Source: Methylobacterium jeotgali (lineage in GTDB: Bacteria; Pseudomonadota; Alphaproteobacteria; Rhizobiales; Beijerinckiaceae). Taken from it: DNA of 45,807 nucleotides. The first letter of the stretch is position 1; every line of letters starts with the position of its first letter. The notes beneath the pieces are model-generated. The model was not told the origin of the DNA. It did no database searches and saw nothing but the letters and a program-made list of their open reading frames with translations. The position numbers and the translations under genes were made by a program. The stretch lies in assembly GCF_022179345.1 (NCBI RefSeq), contig NZ_BPQR01000021.1:1-45807 (forward strand), read 5' to 3'. Shown here in pieces: positions 1 to 11,170 of this stretch.

Positions 1-168
1 GGCATTTGTGCACTGCGGCCGGTGGCAAGCGCCCGGGGCCATGCTAGGGATCGCGCCCGGGGGTCGAGCGCCGATCCGGGACCGGGTCGGCGGCAGGCGC
101 TCGCGCCGGCAACGGTCGCGGACGCCAGGCCAAACCGGCATCAGGACGACCAGCGAGCGAGCCGAACC

Positions 169-1599
169 ATGTCGCGATCCGATCTCGTTCATCCGATCAT
201 CCTCTGCGGCGGCTCCGGGACGCGCCTCTGGCCCTCCTCGCGCGAGAGCATGCCCAAGCAGTTCACGCGCCTCGTCAGCGAGCACGCGTCGACCTTCCAG
301 GAGACGGTGCGCCGGGTCGCGCAGGGCAGCGACGTGTTCGGGCGGCCCGCCGTCCTCACCCATGCCGAGGCCCGTTTCATCGTGGCCGAGCAGCTCGCGC
401 AGGCCGGCGTGGAAGCGGACATCCTGCTCGAGCCCGAGCGGCGCGACTCCGCCGCCGCGGTGGCGGTCGCCGCGCTGCACGCGGCCGCGCAGGACCCGCA
501 AGGCGTGGTGCTGATCCTGGCCGCCGACCACGTCATCGGCGATACGGGCGCCTTCGTGGATGCGGTCCGCGCGGCCGCGGTCGGCGCGCGGGCCGGCGCG
601 ATCATGACGCTCGGGATCGAGCCGACCGGCCCGGCGACCGCCTACGGCTACATCCGCCGCGGGCAGCCGCTCTCCGGCGCGCCCGGCGCCTACGCGGTCG
701 AGCGCTTCGTGGAGAAGCCCGACCGGGCGGGCGCGGAGCGCCTCATCGCGGACGGGGCGCTCTGGAACTCCGGCTACTTCCTGTTCCGGGGCGACGTGAT
801 GCTGGCCGAGCTCGAGGCGCAGGCGCCCGCCGTGCTTGAAGCCGCCCGCGCGGCCTATGCAGGGGCCCAGCGCGACCTCGACTTCGTGCGCCTCGACGCC
901 GGCGCCTTCGGGCAGGCGCCGAAGACCTCGATCGACTACGCCGTCATGGAGCGGACCGGTCGGGCGGGTGTGCTCCCGGTCTCCTTCCCCTGGTCGGACG
1001 TCGGCACCTGGGACGCGGTCTGGGACGTGCTGCCACGCGATTCGGACGGCAATGCGCTCCGCGGTCGGGTCGAGGTCGTGGGCACCACGGGCAGCCTGAT
1101 CCACAACGAGGGCGAGCAGGTCACCGCCGTGGTCGGGCTCGAGGACGTCGTCGTCGTCACGACCTCCGATGCGGTGCTCGTCACCTCAAAGGCGGCCTCC
1201 GGCGGCGTCAAGGACCTGGTGACGGCGCTGCGGGCGAAGGCCTACCCGGAGGCCGACGCCCACCGGCGGATGTACCGCCCCTGGGGCTGGTACCAGCGCA
1301 TCGACATCGGCGAGCGCTTCCAGGTCAAGCGCATCCAGGTGACGCCGGGCGGCCGGCTCTCGCTCCAGAAGCACTTCCACCGGGCCGAGCACTGGGTGGT
1401 CGTGAAGGGCACGGCGGAGGTGACGATCGACGAGCGCGTCGTGCTCGTCCACGAGAACGAGGCCGTCTACCTGCCGATCGGCGCGACCCACCGCCTCACC
1501 AACCCCGGCAAGATCCCCCTCGAGCTGATCGAGGTCCAGGTCGGCTCCTACACCGGCGAGGACGACATCATCCGCCTTGAGGACGTCTACGGCCGCTAG
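169..1599 (+). CDS. manC: Mannose-1-phosphate guanylyltransferase / mannose-6-phosphate isomerase
   Basis: Makes GDP-mannose from mannose-1-phosphate and GTP; bifunctional members also interconvert fructose-6-P and mannose-6-P, supplying cell-surface polysaccharides. The 476-residue protein has the usual length of the type II family. The nucleotidyltransferase signature GGSGTRLWPSS followed by MPKQF lies within the first 30 residues, and FVEKPD follows in the middle. A C-terminal cupin domain starts near residue 390 (PGGRLSLQKHFHRAEHW, with the metal-binding histidines). I start at ATG 169 because family homology begins directly after it; the frame is open upstream to a GTG at 22, but that stretch is low-complexity Arg/Ala-rich. 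The glycosyltransferase gene 77 bases downstream supports a role in exopolysaccharide or O-antigen synthesis. Confidence 0.93.
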   Translation: MSRSDLVHPIILCGGSGTRLWPSSRESMPKQFTRLVSEHASTFQETVRRVAQGSDVFGRPAVLTHAEARFIVAEQLAQAGVEADILLEPERRDSAAAVAVAALHAAAQDPQGVVLILAADHVIGDTGAFVDAVRAAAVGARAGAIMTLGIEPTGPATAYGYIRRGQPLSGAPGAYAVERFVEKPDRAGAERLIADGALWNSGYFLFRGDVMLAELEAQAPAVLEAARAAYAGAQRDLDFVRLDAGAFGQAPKTSIDYAVMERTGRAGVLPVSFPWSDVGTWDAVWDVLPRDSDGNALRGRVEVVGTTGSLIHNEGEQVTAVVGLEDVVVVTTSDAVLVTSKAASGGVKDLVTALRAKAYPEADAHRRMYRPWGWYQRIDIGERFQVKRIQVTPGGRLSLQKHFHRAEHWVVVKGTAEVTIDERVVLVHENEAVYLPIGATHRLTNPGKIPLELIEVQVGSYTGEDDIIRLEDVYGR

Positions 1600-1676
1600 C
1601 GGACGTTTACCCACGAGCCCGATCCGCGCTGCGCGAGGCAGAAGGCCCGCGCGCGCACTCGAGAAGGAACGAGCCC

Positions 1677-4600
1677 TTGGCGCGACTGACGACGTACATC
1701 GCCGGCATCGAGAAGGGCTTCAAGGCGCGCCGCAAAGCACTGCGGCAGAAGAAGATCATCGAGGAGTCGGGCCTCTTCGACGCAAAATGGTACGCCGAGA
1801 CCTACTGGAACGCCCTCGAGAAGGGCGAGGACCCCGCCCTCCACTACCTGCGCAAGGGCGCCGCCGAGGGTAAGAACCCGAGCAAGGCGTTCGACAGCCG
1901 CCTCTACCTCCTCAACAATCCGGACGTCGTGGACACGGGCGCCAACCCGCTGATCCACTACGCGACCCACGGCCGTCGGGAGGGCCGCACGGCCCTGCCG
2001 GTCCGCGCCCGGAAGGCGGCCGAGGGCAGGCCGCCGGTCTTCACCGTCCTCGTCCGCAAGACCTCGCCCGACGAGACGCGGCGCACCCTCGCGAGCCTCT
2101 CCGGGCAGGCCTGGACGCACTGGCACGCGATCCCCTTCGAGCGGTTCGAGGCAGCCCCCGCTTCGGCGGGCGCGCCATCGGCCACCGACGAGGAAGGTCC
2201 CGCGGACGGCTCGGTGCTGCCCGCGCTGGCCAGCGCCGGCGCGGCGATCGCGGCCGCGCGCGGCGACTTCCTCGTGTTCCTCGACGGCGGCGACATCCTC
2301 GAGCGCGAGGCGCTGCTCGAGCTGAGCCAAGCACGCGAGGAGCTGCCCTACGACATCTGCTACAGCGACGAGACCCTCGTCGGCCGCGATGACACCGAGA
2401 CGGTCCAGCTCAAGCCCGGCTGGTCGCCGGAGCTGCTGACGACCTACAACTACTTCGGCCGCCTGACCGCGATCGACGCCGGCCTGGCCCGCCGGGCCGT
2501 CGAGGCCCTCGGAGCCGCCCCGCGCTCGGAATGGGAGCTGAACCTCTGGGCCTCGCGGCTCACGCCCCGGATCGAGCGCCTGCCCCGCATCCTGAGCCGT
2601 CGGCGCCGTGGCGACCGGACCCGTCGTGACGATGCCGCTCTCGGCCGCTCGGTGCTCGAGACCTATCTCGCGGCGGACGGCATCGCGGCCTCCGCCGAGA
2701 GCCTCCCGAACGGGCTGTTCAGGGCGGTCTGGCCGCTGCCCGCCGAGCCCAAGATCTCGATCGTCATCCCCAACAAGAACCGTTTCCGGCTGATCTCGAC
2801 CTGCATCGACGGGCTGCTCGAGAAGACCGACTATCGCAACATCGAGATCATCGTCGTCGACAACGGTTCGACGGACGCGGACGTGCGCGCCTACTACGAG
2901 AGTTGCGCACGCTCCGGCGTGCGGATCGTCGCCTTCGACGAGGAGTTCAACTATTCCCGCGCCTGCAACCGGGGCGCGGAGGCGGCAACCGGCGAGTTGC
3001 TGCTCTTCCTCAACAACGACATCGAGGTCACGGACCCCGACTGGCTGACGGAGCTGGTGCGCCGCGCGCTCGTGCCCGGCGTCGGCGTCGTCGGCCCGAA
3101 GCTCCTGTACCCGGACGGCGAGATCCAGCACGCGGGCGTCGCCCTCGGCCTGTTCACGCTGGCCGCCCATATCTACCACCGCACGCCCGCGGCGGAGTGG
3201 GGCGTCTACGGGCCGGCCGATCTCCTGCGGAACTGGATGGCCGTCACCGGCGCCTGCCAGCTGATCCGGCGGGACGTGTTCGAACTGGCCGGCGGCTACG
3301 ACGAGGACTTCATCCTCTCCTACAGCGACATCGAGCTCTGCGCGCGGATCTGGAAGCTCGGCTTCCGCATCGTCTACACGCCCTTCTCGGTGCTGACCCA
3401 TCACGAGGGCGCCTCCCGCGGGCACACCAATCCCACCGACGACCAGATCCTGTTCGCCCGCCGCCTCCAGGCTCTGGGGATCGGGCAGGATCCCTATTTC
3501 CACCCCGGCCTCGACGCCTTCAACTTCGCGCCCCGCCTGCGGCCCGGCAGTACCAAGGCCGGGATCGCGACGCAGCTGCGGATCGACATCGAGCGCATGG
3601 CGCAGCCCTTCGTCGCCAAGGGTGCGCCGGACGCCCATGACGACGGCGCGCTCGCCGTCCTCGCCGGAGCGGACTGGAACGCGTTCTCCGGCCGGACCGA
3701 CATCCGCTTCACGGAGCGCTCGGCGGCGGATGCGGCCCGCCTGATCCTCACGGTGCTCGGCATGCGCCGGGATCTGCGGCGCCGCTTTCCCCTCGCCTTG
3801 AGCGAAGGTGCGAAGGGTGAATTTGCCGACTACATGAAGCGGGACGCCCTTCGGACCCTCGGCCTCGGGCCCGATTACGCGCCCTGGATCGACGCGGCCT
3901 TCGCGGCGGGCTTCGGCGACCGGCTCCGGCAGGTGGCCTTCCACGACCGGGCCCTGCGGGAGCGCGAGCCGCTCCTGATGCTTCCCAGCGGCCGCAAGGC
4001 CCTGCTGCCGCGGCTCTACGAGGTGGTCGGCATCGACGACCTGCCGATGGCGGAGTTGCGCTGGCTCCTCGCCTCGATCGACGAGCAGCCGGTGCGCGAG
4101 CTGATGATCACCTGGGCGACGAACCCCGACTGGCAGGAGGCGGTGCCGGCGGGCGGCACGGTGTTCGGTCTCGTCGAGCTGGTACGCTGGGCGGCCGAGC
4201 GTCACGGGATCGGCCAGGACTGGCTCTTCCGCCAGACGACCCCGGCGATCATGAGTGACGCGCAGCAGGTCCGGGTCGCCTATCGCGGCACGCAGGCATG
4301 GCAGGATCTGTTCCCGCGGGCGCTCGAGGACGAGGGCGAGGCGAGAGCCCTTCTCGAGCATCTCGCGCGCAGGCTCGACGCGACCTCCTTCCTCGCCCGC
4401 GACTGGCTCGCCGCGCGGGATCTCGGCGCGCTCGCCCGCGAGGTGGTGCGTCCCGGCCTCAACGTGCTCGGCCACTTCTCCTACCCGTCGGGCCTGCGCA
4501 TCTCCGTCGAGAGCCTCGCCGCAGGGCTCGCCGTCAACGGCGTGCCGACGAGCCTGCGCAACGTGCCCGTGAGCCTCGCCACCGACGTGCCCCTGGCGAC

Positions 4601-5552
4601 GCCCGCCATCGGCTGCGAGCCCTACGACGTCACGATGATCCACGTGCAGCCCGAGCCCCTGTTCGGGGAGGCCTTCCGGCAGGGCGGCCTGCGGCCGCGG
4701 AGCCCGCGCAGCTACCGGGTCGGCTACTGGTACTGGGAGTTCGGCGAGATCCCCGAGTCCTGGGACCGGGCGGCGATGGAGTGCGACGAGCTGTGGACGG
4801 CCACGAGCTTCGTCGCCGAGGGCCTGCGCGAGCGCTACCGCCAGCCGGTCCGGGTCTTCCTGCCGGGCCTGGAGCTGCCCGCCTTCGAGGCGGTGGGACG
4901 GCGCGAGCTCGGGCTCGAGGAGGGCGTGTTCACCCTCGCCTTCGTCTTCCACATGACGAGCGTCATGGAGCGCAAGAACCCGGTCGGGCTGATCCGCGCC
5001 TTCCGCGAGGCGTTCGGGGACAGCCGCGACGCGCGGCTCGTCATCAAGACCTCGTTCGGCGAGCGCCACCCCGACCACGTCGAGGCCCTGCGGGAGGCGG
5101 CGGAGGACGCCAACGTCACCATCATCGACGAGGTCTGGACCTACGACCGCACCATGAGCCTGATCCAGGCCTCCGACGCCTACGTCTCGCTCCACCGCAG
5201 CGAGGGCCTCGGCCTGACCATGGCGGAGGCGATGCTGCTCGGACGCCCGGTGATCGGCAGCCGCTACTCCGGCAACCTCGAGTTCATGAACGACGACAAT
5301 AGCCTGCTCGTCGACTGCACGATGGTGAAGCTCAACCGGGTCTACCCCCCCTACGCCATCGGCCAGAGCTGGGCGCAGCCCTCGACGGCGCACGCCGCCG
5401 AGCACATGCGCAAGCTGTTCGAGGACCGCGACTTCGCCCGCGACCTCGGCGAGCGGGGCCGGCGCTCCATCGCCGAGACCATGAGCTACGCGGCGAGCGG
5501 CCGGCGCATGGCCGAGCACCTCGCCACGATCACGGACCGCCTGCGGGGCTGA
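1677..5552 (+). CDS. Large multidomain glycosyltransferase (degenerate GT2 + GT2 + GT4)
   Basis: Predicted cytoplasmic glycosyltransferase of 1291 residues for surface polysaccharide assembly. Residues about 30-105 form a helical N-terminal module with FDAKWYAETYW and HYLRKGAAEGK, as found in front of rhamnan-type transferases. Residues about 120-300 resemble a decayed GT2 domain (FLDGGDIL, CYSDET). A complete GT2 domain follows from about 358 (PKISIVIPNKN, VDNGSTD, LLFLNNDIEV near 440). From about 923 there is a GT4 domain with the C-terminal signature EGLGLTMAEAMLLGRPVIG near 1174. The start is TTG 1677, with AGAAGGAACG about ten bases upstream. Donor and acceptor sugars cannot be read from sequence; the adjacent manC makes GDP-mannose or a derivative a reasonable guess. 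Confidence 0.85.
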   Translation: MARLTTYIAGIEKGFKARRKALRQKKIIEESGLFDAKWYAETYWNALEKGEDPALHYLRKGAAEGKNPSKAFDSRLYLLNNPDVVDTGANPLIHYATHGRREGRTALPVRARKAAEGRPPVFTVLVRKTSPDETRRTLASLSGQAWTHWHAIPFERFEAAPASAGAPSATDEEGPADGSVLPALASAGAAIAAARGDFLVFLDGGDILEREALLELSQAREELPYDICYSDETLVGRDDTETVQLKPGWSPELLTTYNYFGRLTAIDAGLARRAVEALGAAPRSEWELNLWASRLTPRIERLPRILSRRRRGDRTRRDDAALGRSVLETYLAADGIAASAESLPNGLFRAVWPLPAEPKISIVIPNKNRFRLISTCIDGLLEKTDYRNIEIIVVDNGSTDADVRAYYESCARSGVRIVAFDEEFNYSRACNRGAEAATGELLLFLNNDIEVTDPDWLTELVRRALVPGVGVVGPKLLYPDGEIQHAGVALGLFTLAAHIYHRTPAAEWGVYGPADLLRNWMAVTGACQLIRRDVFELAGGYDEDFILSYSDIELCARIWKLGFRIVYTPFSVLTHHEGASRGHTNPTDDQILFARRLQALGIGQDPYFHPGLDAFNFAPRLRPGSTKAGIATQLRIDIERMAQPFVAKGAPDAHDDGALAVLAGADWNAFSGRTDIRFTERSAADAARLILTVLGMRRDLRRRFPLALSEGAKGEFADYMKRDALRTLGLGPDYAPWIDAAFAAGFGDRLRQVAFHDRALREREPLLMLPSGRKALLPRLYEVVGIDDLPMAELRWLLASIDEQPVRELMITWATNPDWQEAVPAGGTVFGLVELVRWAAERHGIGQDWLFRQTTPAIMSDAQQVRVAYRGTQAWQDLFPRALEDEGEARALLEHLARRLDATSFLARDWLAARDLGALAREVVRPGLNVLGHFSYPSGLRISVESLAAGLAVNGVPTSLRNVPVSLATDVPLATPAIGCEPYDVTMIHVQPEPLFGEAFRQGGLRPRSPRSYRVGYWYWEFGEIPESWDRAAMECDELWTATSFVAEGLRERYRQPVRVFLPGLELPAFEAVGRRELGLEEGVFTLAFVFHMTSVMERKNPVGLIRAFREAFGDSRDARLVIKTSFGERHPDHVEALREAAEDANVTIIDEVWTYDRTMSLIQASDAYVSLHRSEGLGLTMAEAMLLGRPVIGSRYSGNLEFMNDDNSLLVDCTMVKLNRVYPPYAIGQSWAQPSTAHAAEHMRKLFEDRDFARDLGERGRRSIAETMSYAASGRRMAEHLATITDRLRG

Positions 5553-5555
5553 ACG

Positions 5556-6041
5556 TCAGGCCGCGGCCCGAGCCGGCGCCCGGCCGCCGCTGCGCTTGCG
5601 AGCCGCCGGCGCGGCCTTGCGCGGTGCGACCGCTCCGCGGCGCCAGCCCTGCCAGCTCCAGGCGCCGGGCCCCATGAGCGCGTAGACGAGGAAGCCGCCG
5701 GCGAGGCCGAGATCGGCGAGGAAGAGGGCGCGCTCGGTGACGATTGCGGCACCGCCATACTGCCAGAACGGGTGCAGGACCGGCGCCATCGCGAGGGCGA
5801 AGGCGGCGAGCGCGAGGCCGCTCGCCCGCGGCATCACGCCGGCGAGCACGCAGAGCGGCCCGAACACCTGGATCATCACCGCGAGCGTCGCGACGGCGTT
5901 CGGGAAGGGGATCGCGGCCGAGGCCAGCGTCAGGGCGAAGCCCGAGACGTTGAGCGCCCGGGCGATGCCGGTGGGCAAGAGGGCCGCCGCGAGGGCGAGC
6001 CGCGCGACGAGCAGAGTGGCGTCCTGTACGCGGCCGTTCAC
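5556..6041 (-). CDS. DoxX family membrane protein
   Basis: About 161 residues with four hydrophobic segments and the DoxX-like pattern (VARLALAAALLPTGIARAL near the start, then PNAVATLAVMIQVFGPLCVLAGV). DoxX-family proteins are small inner-membrane proteins of mostly unknown activity, some linked to quinone or thiol redox processes. I choose GTG 6041 because CGGAG lies eight bases upstream; an in-frame ATG at 6086 would add a hydrophilic, proline-rich N-terminus. The gene converges on the glycosyltransferase, with three bases between the stop codons. The C-terminus is a basic, alanine-rich tail. The precise function is unknown. Confidence 0.7.
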   Translation of the reverse strand: MNGRVQDATLLVARLALAAALLPTGIARALNVSGFALTLASAAIPFPNAVATLAVMIQVFGPLCVLAGVMPRASGLALAAFALAMAPVLHPFWQYGGAAIVTERALFLADLGLAGGFLVYALMGPGAWSWQGWRRGAVAPRKAAPAARKRSGGRAPARAAA

Positions 6042-6131
6042 GGGGGGGCTCCGGGGTTTCGAGACGACCCGGAGACCGTCCCGCAACGCCCTGAAGGCCG
6101 CGTTAAGGCGCCCCGCCTGTCCTGTGCATGC

Positions 6132-7406
6132 TCAGCCCGCCACGCCGCCCCGGTAGAGCCGGCCCCGCTCGGTCCAGGCGACGACGAGGAGCGCCAGGAG
6201 GCCGAGCCCCGCGTATCCGAGGCCGATCGGCAGGGTGCTTCCGTCGAAGGCCGCGCCGATCAGGAAGCCGCAGCCTGCCCCGAGGATCGTCGTGTAGAAG
6301 CCGAGGAAGGACGAGGCCGTGCCGGCGATGGCGCCCAGCGGCTCCAGCGCCAGGGCGTTGAAGTTCGGCATCGCGAAGCTGATCAGGAACTGGTTGAGGG
6401 CGAGCACCGCCAGGAAGGCGGCGAGCGGCGGCTTGCCCCCGTAGGCGAGCGCCAGGCCGACCTGCCCGAGGCCGACGACGACGAAGGCGGTCAGGCCGGC
6501 ATGCGAGAGCGTGCGCATCCCGAGCCGGCGCACGAGGCGGGCGTTGACGAGGGTAGCGCTGCCCATCGCCCCCGCGACGATGCCGAAGGCCAGCGGGAAC
6601 AGGGCACCGAGCCGGTAGAGGCCGCTATCGAAGAGCTGCTGGGCCGAGCCGACATAGCCCATGATGCAGCCGGTCAGCAGCCCGAGCGCCGTGGCGTAGC
6701 CGATCGCGGTGCGGGTGCGGAGCGTCGTGACGAGCGCGGCCTTCGTCGCGCGGAACGACAGCGGCCGGCGATACTCAGGGTGCAAAGTCTCGGGCATCCG
6801 CGCCGTGAACCAGACGGAGAGGACGCCGGCCAGCGCCAGCATCGAGACGAAGACGTAGGTCCAGGAGCCGAGCGCCAGCATCGCGCCGCCGACCGCCGGG
6901 GCGACCATCGGCACGATCAGGAACACCATCATGATGAGCGACATCACGCTCGCCATCTCGCGCCCGGCGAAGCGGTCGCGCACGATCGCGGTGGAGAGCA
7001 CGCGTCCGCCCGCCGCGCCGAGGCCCTGGATGACGCGGGCCGCGAGCAGCCCCTCGAAAGTGGGCGCCAGCATCGCCAGCCCGCAGCCGACCGCGTAGAG
7101 GGCGAGGCTCGCCAGGAACACCGGGCGGCGGCCGAGCGCGTCCGAGACCGGCCCGTAGACGATCTGCGCCAGCCCGAAGCCGATCATGTAGACGTAGACG
7201 AGGAGCTGGGCGCTATTCGGGTCCGCGAGGCCGAAGCGCGCCTCGATGGCCGGGAAGGCAGGCAGCAGGTTGTCGATCGACATCGCGGTCACCGCCATCA
7301 TCAGCGCGACGATGGCGACGAACTCGGCGAAGCCCGGCCCCCACCAGGGCGCCGAGGAGCCGGTCTGCTCGCTTCGTCCGGAAACGGCGGTGGAATCTGA
7401 AGCCAC
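6132..7406 (-). CDS. Bcr/CflA-type MFS multidrug exporter
   Basis: Twelve-helix major facilitator of about 424 residues, predicted to export small molecules by drug:H+ antiport in the inner membrane. Seen: first helix EFVAIVALMMAVTAMSIDNLLPAFP, then QLLVYVYMIGFGLAQIVYGPVSDALGRRPV, the loop 2-3 motif typical of the Bcr/CflA group, and RVIQGLGAAGGRVLSTAIVRDRF. Start: the frame opens at ATG 7550, but GTG 7406 has AAGGCAG upstream and gives a normal family length, so I favour it. The gene is divergent from the beta-lactamase-like gene at 7564. The substrate is unknown. Confidence 0.82.
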   Translation of the reverse strand: MASDSTAVSGRSEQTGSSAPWWGPGFAEFVAIVALMMAVTAMSIDNLLPAFPAIEARFGLADPNSAQLLVYVYMIGFGLAQIVYGPVSDALGRRPVFLASLALYAVGCGLAMLAPTFEGLLAARVIQGLGAAGGRVLSTAIVRDRFAGREMASVMSLIMMVFLIVPMVAPAVGGAMLALGSWTYVFVSMLALAGVLSVWFTARMPETLHPEYRRPLSFRATKAALVTTLRTRTAIGYATALGLLTGCIMGYVGSAQQLFDSGLYRLGALFPLAFGIVAGAMGSATLVNARLVRRLGMRTLSHAGLTAFVVVGLGQVGLALAYGGKPPLAAFLAVLALNQFLISFAMPNFNALALEPLGAIAGTASSFLGFYTTILGAGCGFLIGAAFDGSTLPIGLGYAGLGLLALLVVAWTERGRLYRGGVAG

Positions 7407-7563
7407 GGTGCTGCCTTGCGCGGAGACGGCTCCTCCGCCGCCGCAGGACAACGCGGGAGCGATCGAGCCGCGGGCGCCTTCGCGCGGCTCCGTGGCGGCC
7501 TCGTGGCCGGACCGGGCCCGCCGCGCGCCTCCGCCATGCGGCAGCCGCAATGGCCGGCGACCG

Positions 7564-9330
7564 ATGGTGCGGCTCAGCTTGCGGCGCCGGGAGAGGGGTT
7601 TGGTGGTCGATGCGCTCTTGGGGCTCTCCCGTCTCGTCCTCGCGCCGCTGCTGCTCCTGGCGGGCGTGATGGCGGCGCGGGCGCAGGAACCGTCCCGCGC
7701 CGAGCGCGACTATGCCGCGAGAGCGGCAGCCCTGATCGCCCCCTATGTCGAGGCGGGGCTGTTCTCCGGCACGATCCTCGTCGCCCAGAACGGCAAGCCG
7801 CTGTTCCGGCGCGCCTTCGGGCCGGCGAACCGCGAGTGGGGGATCGCCAACACCCTCGACACGCATTTCCGCATCGGCTCGCTGACGAAGGGCTTCACCG
7901 CCGCCGCGATCCTGAAGCTCGCCGAGGCCGGCAGGCTCGATCTCGCCGATCCGGTCGGCCGCCACGTCCCCGGCCTGCCGGCGGCCTGGGAGAAGGTGAG
8001 CCTGCGCGATCTCCTGCGGCACAGCTCGGGGATCATCAACTTCACGGCGCTCGCCAATTACATCCCGGAGATCGCGCGAACGGAGCACGGCCCCCGCGAG
8101 CTCGTGGCGCTGACCGAGAGCGAACCGCTGCTGTTCGAGCCGGGCGCCCGGTTCGAGTACAGCAACACCAACTACATCCTCCTCGGCATGGTCATCGAGG
8201 CCGCCTCCGGCCGGCCCTACGCGGAGTACCTGCGCGAGGCGATCCTGGCGCCGCTCGGCCTCAAGGAGACCGGCTACGACGACGCCACCGCCCTCCTGCC
8301 GCGCCGCGCCTCCGGCTATCGGCGGGGACAGGCGCAGTGGCGCAACGCGACGCCGATGGCGTCCAGCGCGACCTGGGCGGCCGGCGGCCTCTACGCCACC
8401 GCCGACGACCTCCTCACGTGGACGGAGGCGCTGGTCGGCGGCCGCCTTCTTTCGGCGGCCTCCCTGGAGCAGACCTTCGCCGACGAGGGCCGCGGCTACG
8501 GTCTCGGCTGGTATGTCGGCCGCGCCCACGACCGCCGGCTCTGGTCGCATGGGGGTTCGGTCTTCGGCTTCATCTCGAGCCTCGACCACTACCCGGACGA
8601 GCGCCTGACCGTGGTGATCCTCGCCAACACCGAGACGGCGCCGGTGCAGAAGATCTCCCGCGAGCTCGCGGCGCTGCGCTTCGGTATCTTCGATCCGCCC
8701 CAGGCCATCGTGCTGGAGGACGTGATCCTCGACCGCTACGTCGGCAGCTACCGGCTCGGGCCGCGCTTCTTCCTGACGATCGCGCGGGAGGGCGACCACC
8801 TCACCGCCCAGGGTACGGGACAGGCCGCCTTCGCGCTCCTGCCGGAGAGCGACCGCACCTTCTTCTCCAAGGTGGTCGACGCCCGTCTCACCTTCGAGAC
8901 GGAGCCCGACGGGCGGCCGACCGGCGTGATCCTGCGCCAGGGCGGCCTCGACCGGCTCGGGCCCCGCATCGACCCGGAGGAGGCCAAGCGCGCGCTGGCC
9001 GCGCCGAAGCCCGAGCACCGCGAGGTCGCGATCGAGCCGGAGCGCCTGCGCGCCCATGCCGGCCGGTACATGCTGGCGCCGGGCTTCGCCATCAGCGTGA
9101 CCTTCGCGGACGGGCGCCTCTACGCCCAGGCGACGGGGCAGGCGCGCAACCCGCTCTACGCCGAGGGCCCGCGGACGTTCTTCCTCAAGGCCGTCGACGC
9201 GCAGATCACCTTCACCGCGGACGCCGCCGGCCGCACTACCGGGCTCGTCCTCCACCAGAACGGCCTCGACACCGCCGCGAGGCGCATCGAGCCGGCCGAG
9301 ACCGCCAGGGCGGCACCGCGCAAGCGCTGA
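7564..9330 (+). CDS. Secreted serine hydrolase (class C beta-lactamase fold) with duplicated C-terminal domain
   Basis: A 588-residue periplasmic protein of the beta-lactamase/DD-peptidase superfamily. A basic N-terminus is followed by a hydrophobic stretch ending in MAARAQ, a signal peptide with cleavage near residue 42. Catalytic motifs: SLTK with the nucleophile serine near residue 106, YSN near 199 and HGG near 329. The region from about 383 to the end holds two copies of a DUF3471-like beta domain (GSYRLGPRFFLTI and GRYMLAPGFAISV as first strands). Start is uncertain: ATG 7564 gives a positively charged signal peptide, but GGAGAGGGG sits just before TTG 7600/GTG 7603. This could be an esterase or peptidase; antibiotic hydrolysis should not be assumed. 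Confidence 0.8.
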   Translation: MVRLSLRRRERGLVVDALLGLSRLVLAPLLLLAGVMAARAQEPSRAERDYAARAAALIAPYVEAGLFSGTILVAQNGKPLFRRAFGPANREWGIANTLDTHFRIGSLTKGFTAAAILKLAEAGRLDLADPVGRHVPGLPAAWEKVSLRDLLRHSSGIINFTALANYIPEIARTEHGPRELVALTESEPLLFEPGARFEYSNTNYILLGMVIEAASGRPYAEYLREAILAPLGLKETGYDDATALLPRRASGYRRGQAQWRNATPMASSATWAAGGLYATADDLLTWTEALVGGRLLSAASLEQTFADEGRGYGLGWYVGRAHDRRLWSHGGSVFGFISSLDHYPDERLTVVILANTETAPVQKISRELAALRFGIFDPPQAIVLEDVILDRYVGSYRLGPRFFLTIAREGDHLTAQGTGQAAFALLPESDRTFFSKVVDARLTFETEPDGRPTGVILRQGGLDRLGPRIDPEEAKRALAAPKPEHREVAIEPERLRAHAGRYMLAPGFAISVTFADGRLYAQATGQARNPLYAEGPRTFFLKAVDAQITFTADAAGRTTGLVLHQNGLDTAARRIEPAETARAAPRKR

Positions 9331-9487
9331 GCCGGCGCGCCGAAAAGGCCAAGCTTTACCGAGACTTGGCGCCCGCGCGGGAAATTTGGCCTAAAGTCCA
9401 CCTTGATTCGGCACAGCGTTCGCCGTTGCCTGCGCCCGCATCGGCGGCACGGCGAGCCCCAGAACAAGCCGAAGCGAGGAGACATCC

Positions 9488-11011
<1,524 letters not shown>

Positions 11012-11120
11012 GAGCGTCGAGGCTCGCCCCGGCGGCGGGCCTTCCCCAACAGGCCGCGGCAAGACGGCCGCGCCGCGCGACCCGCCCCTGTCTCAACGCA
11101 ACGGGCGCGCGGCAGGCGAA

Positions 11121-11151
11121 AGCCCCCGGATCCTTCGATCCGGGGGCTTTT
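11121..11151. terminator. Bidirectional rho-independent terminator
   Basis: A perfect 12-bp stem (AGCCCCCGGATC at 11121-11132 with its complement at 11137-11148) closed by CTTC and followed by a T run at 11148-11151. The opposite strand also ends in a short T run (complement of GAAA). It lies between the converging exaC and minE genes and can end both transcripts. Confidence 0.9.
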
Positions 11152-11170
11152 CGCCGGCGGTCGGCCCCGT

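Noticed and set aside
1596..5519. A 1307-residue open frame on the reverse strand opposite the large glycosyltransferase
   Set aside because: High-GC codon bias keeps the opposite frame free of stops. The translation is low-complexity Arg/Ala/Glu/Val with no domain, while the forward strand has clear GT2 and GT4 motifs.
7213..9255. A 680-residue reverse-strand frame
   Set aside because: Antisense to the beta-lactamase-fold gene, whose catalytic motifs are on the forward strand.
9366..9397. Possible promoter before exaC (TTGGCG and TAAAGT)
   Set aside because: The boxes are 20 bases apart and no sigma-54 signature is present, so I do not call it.
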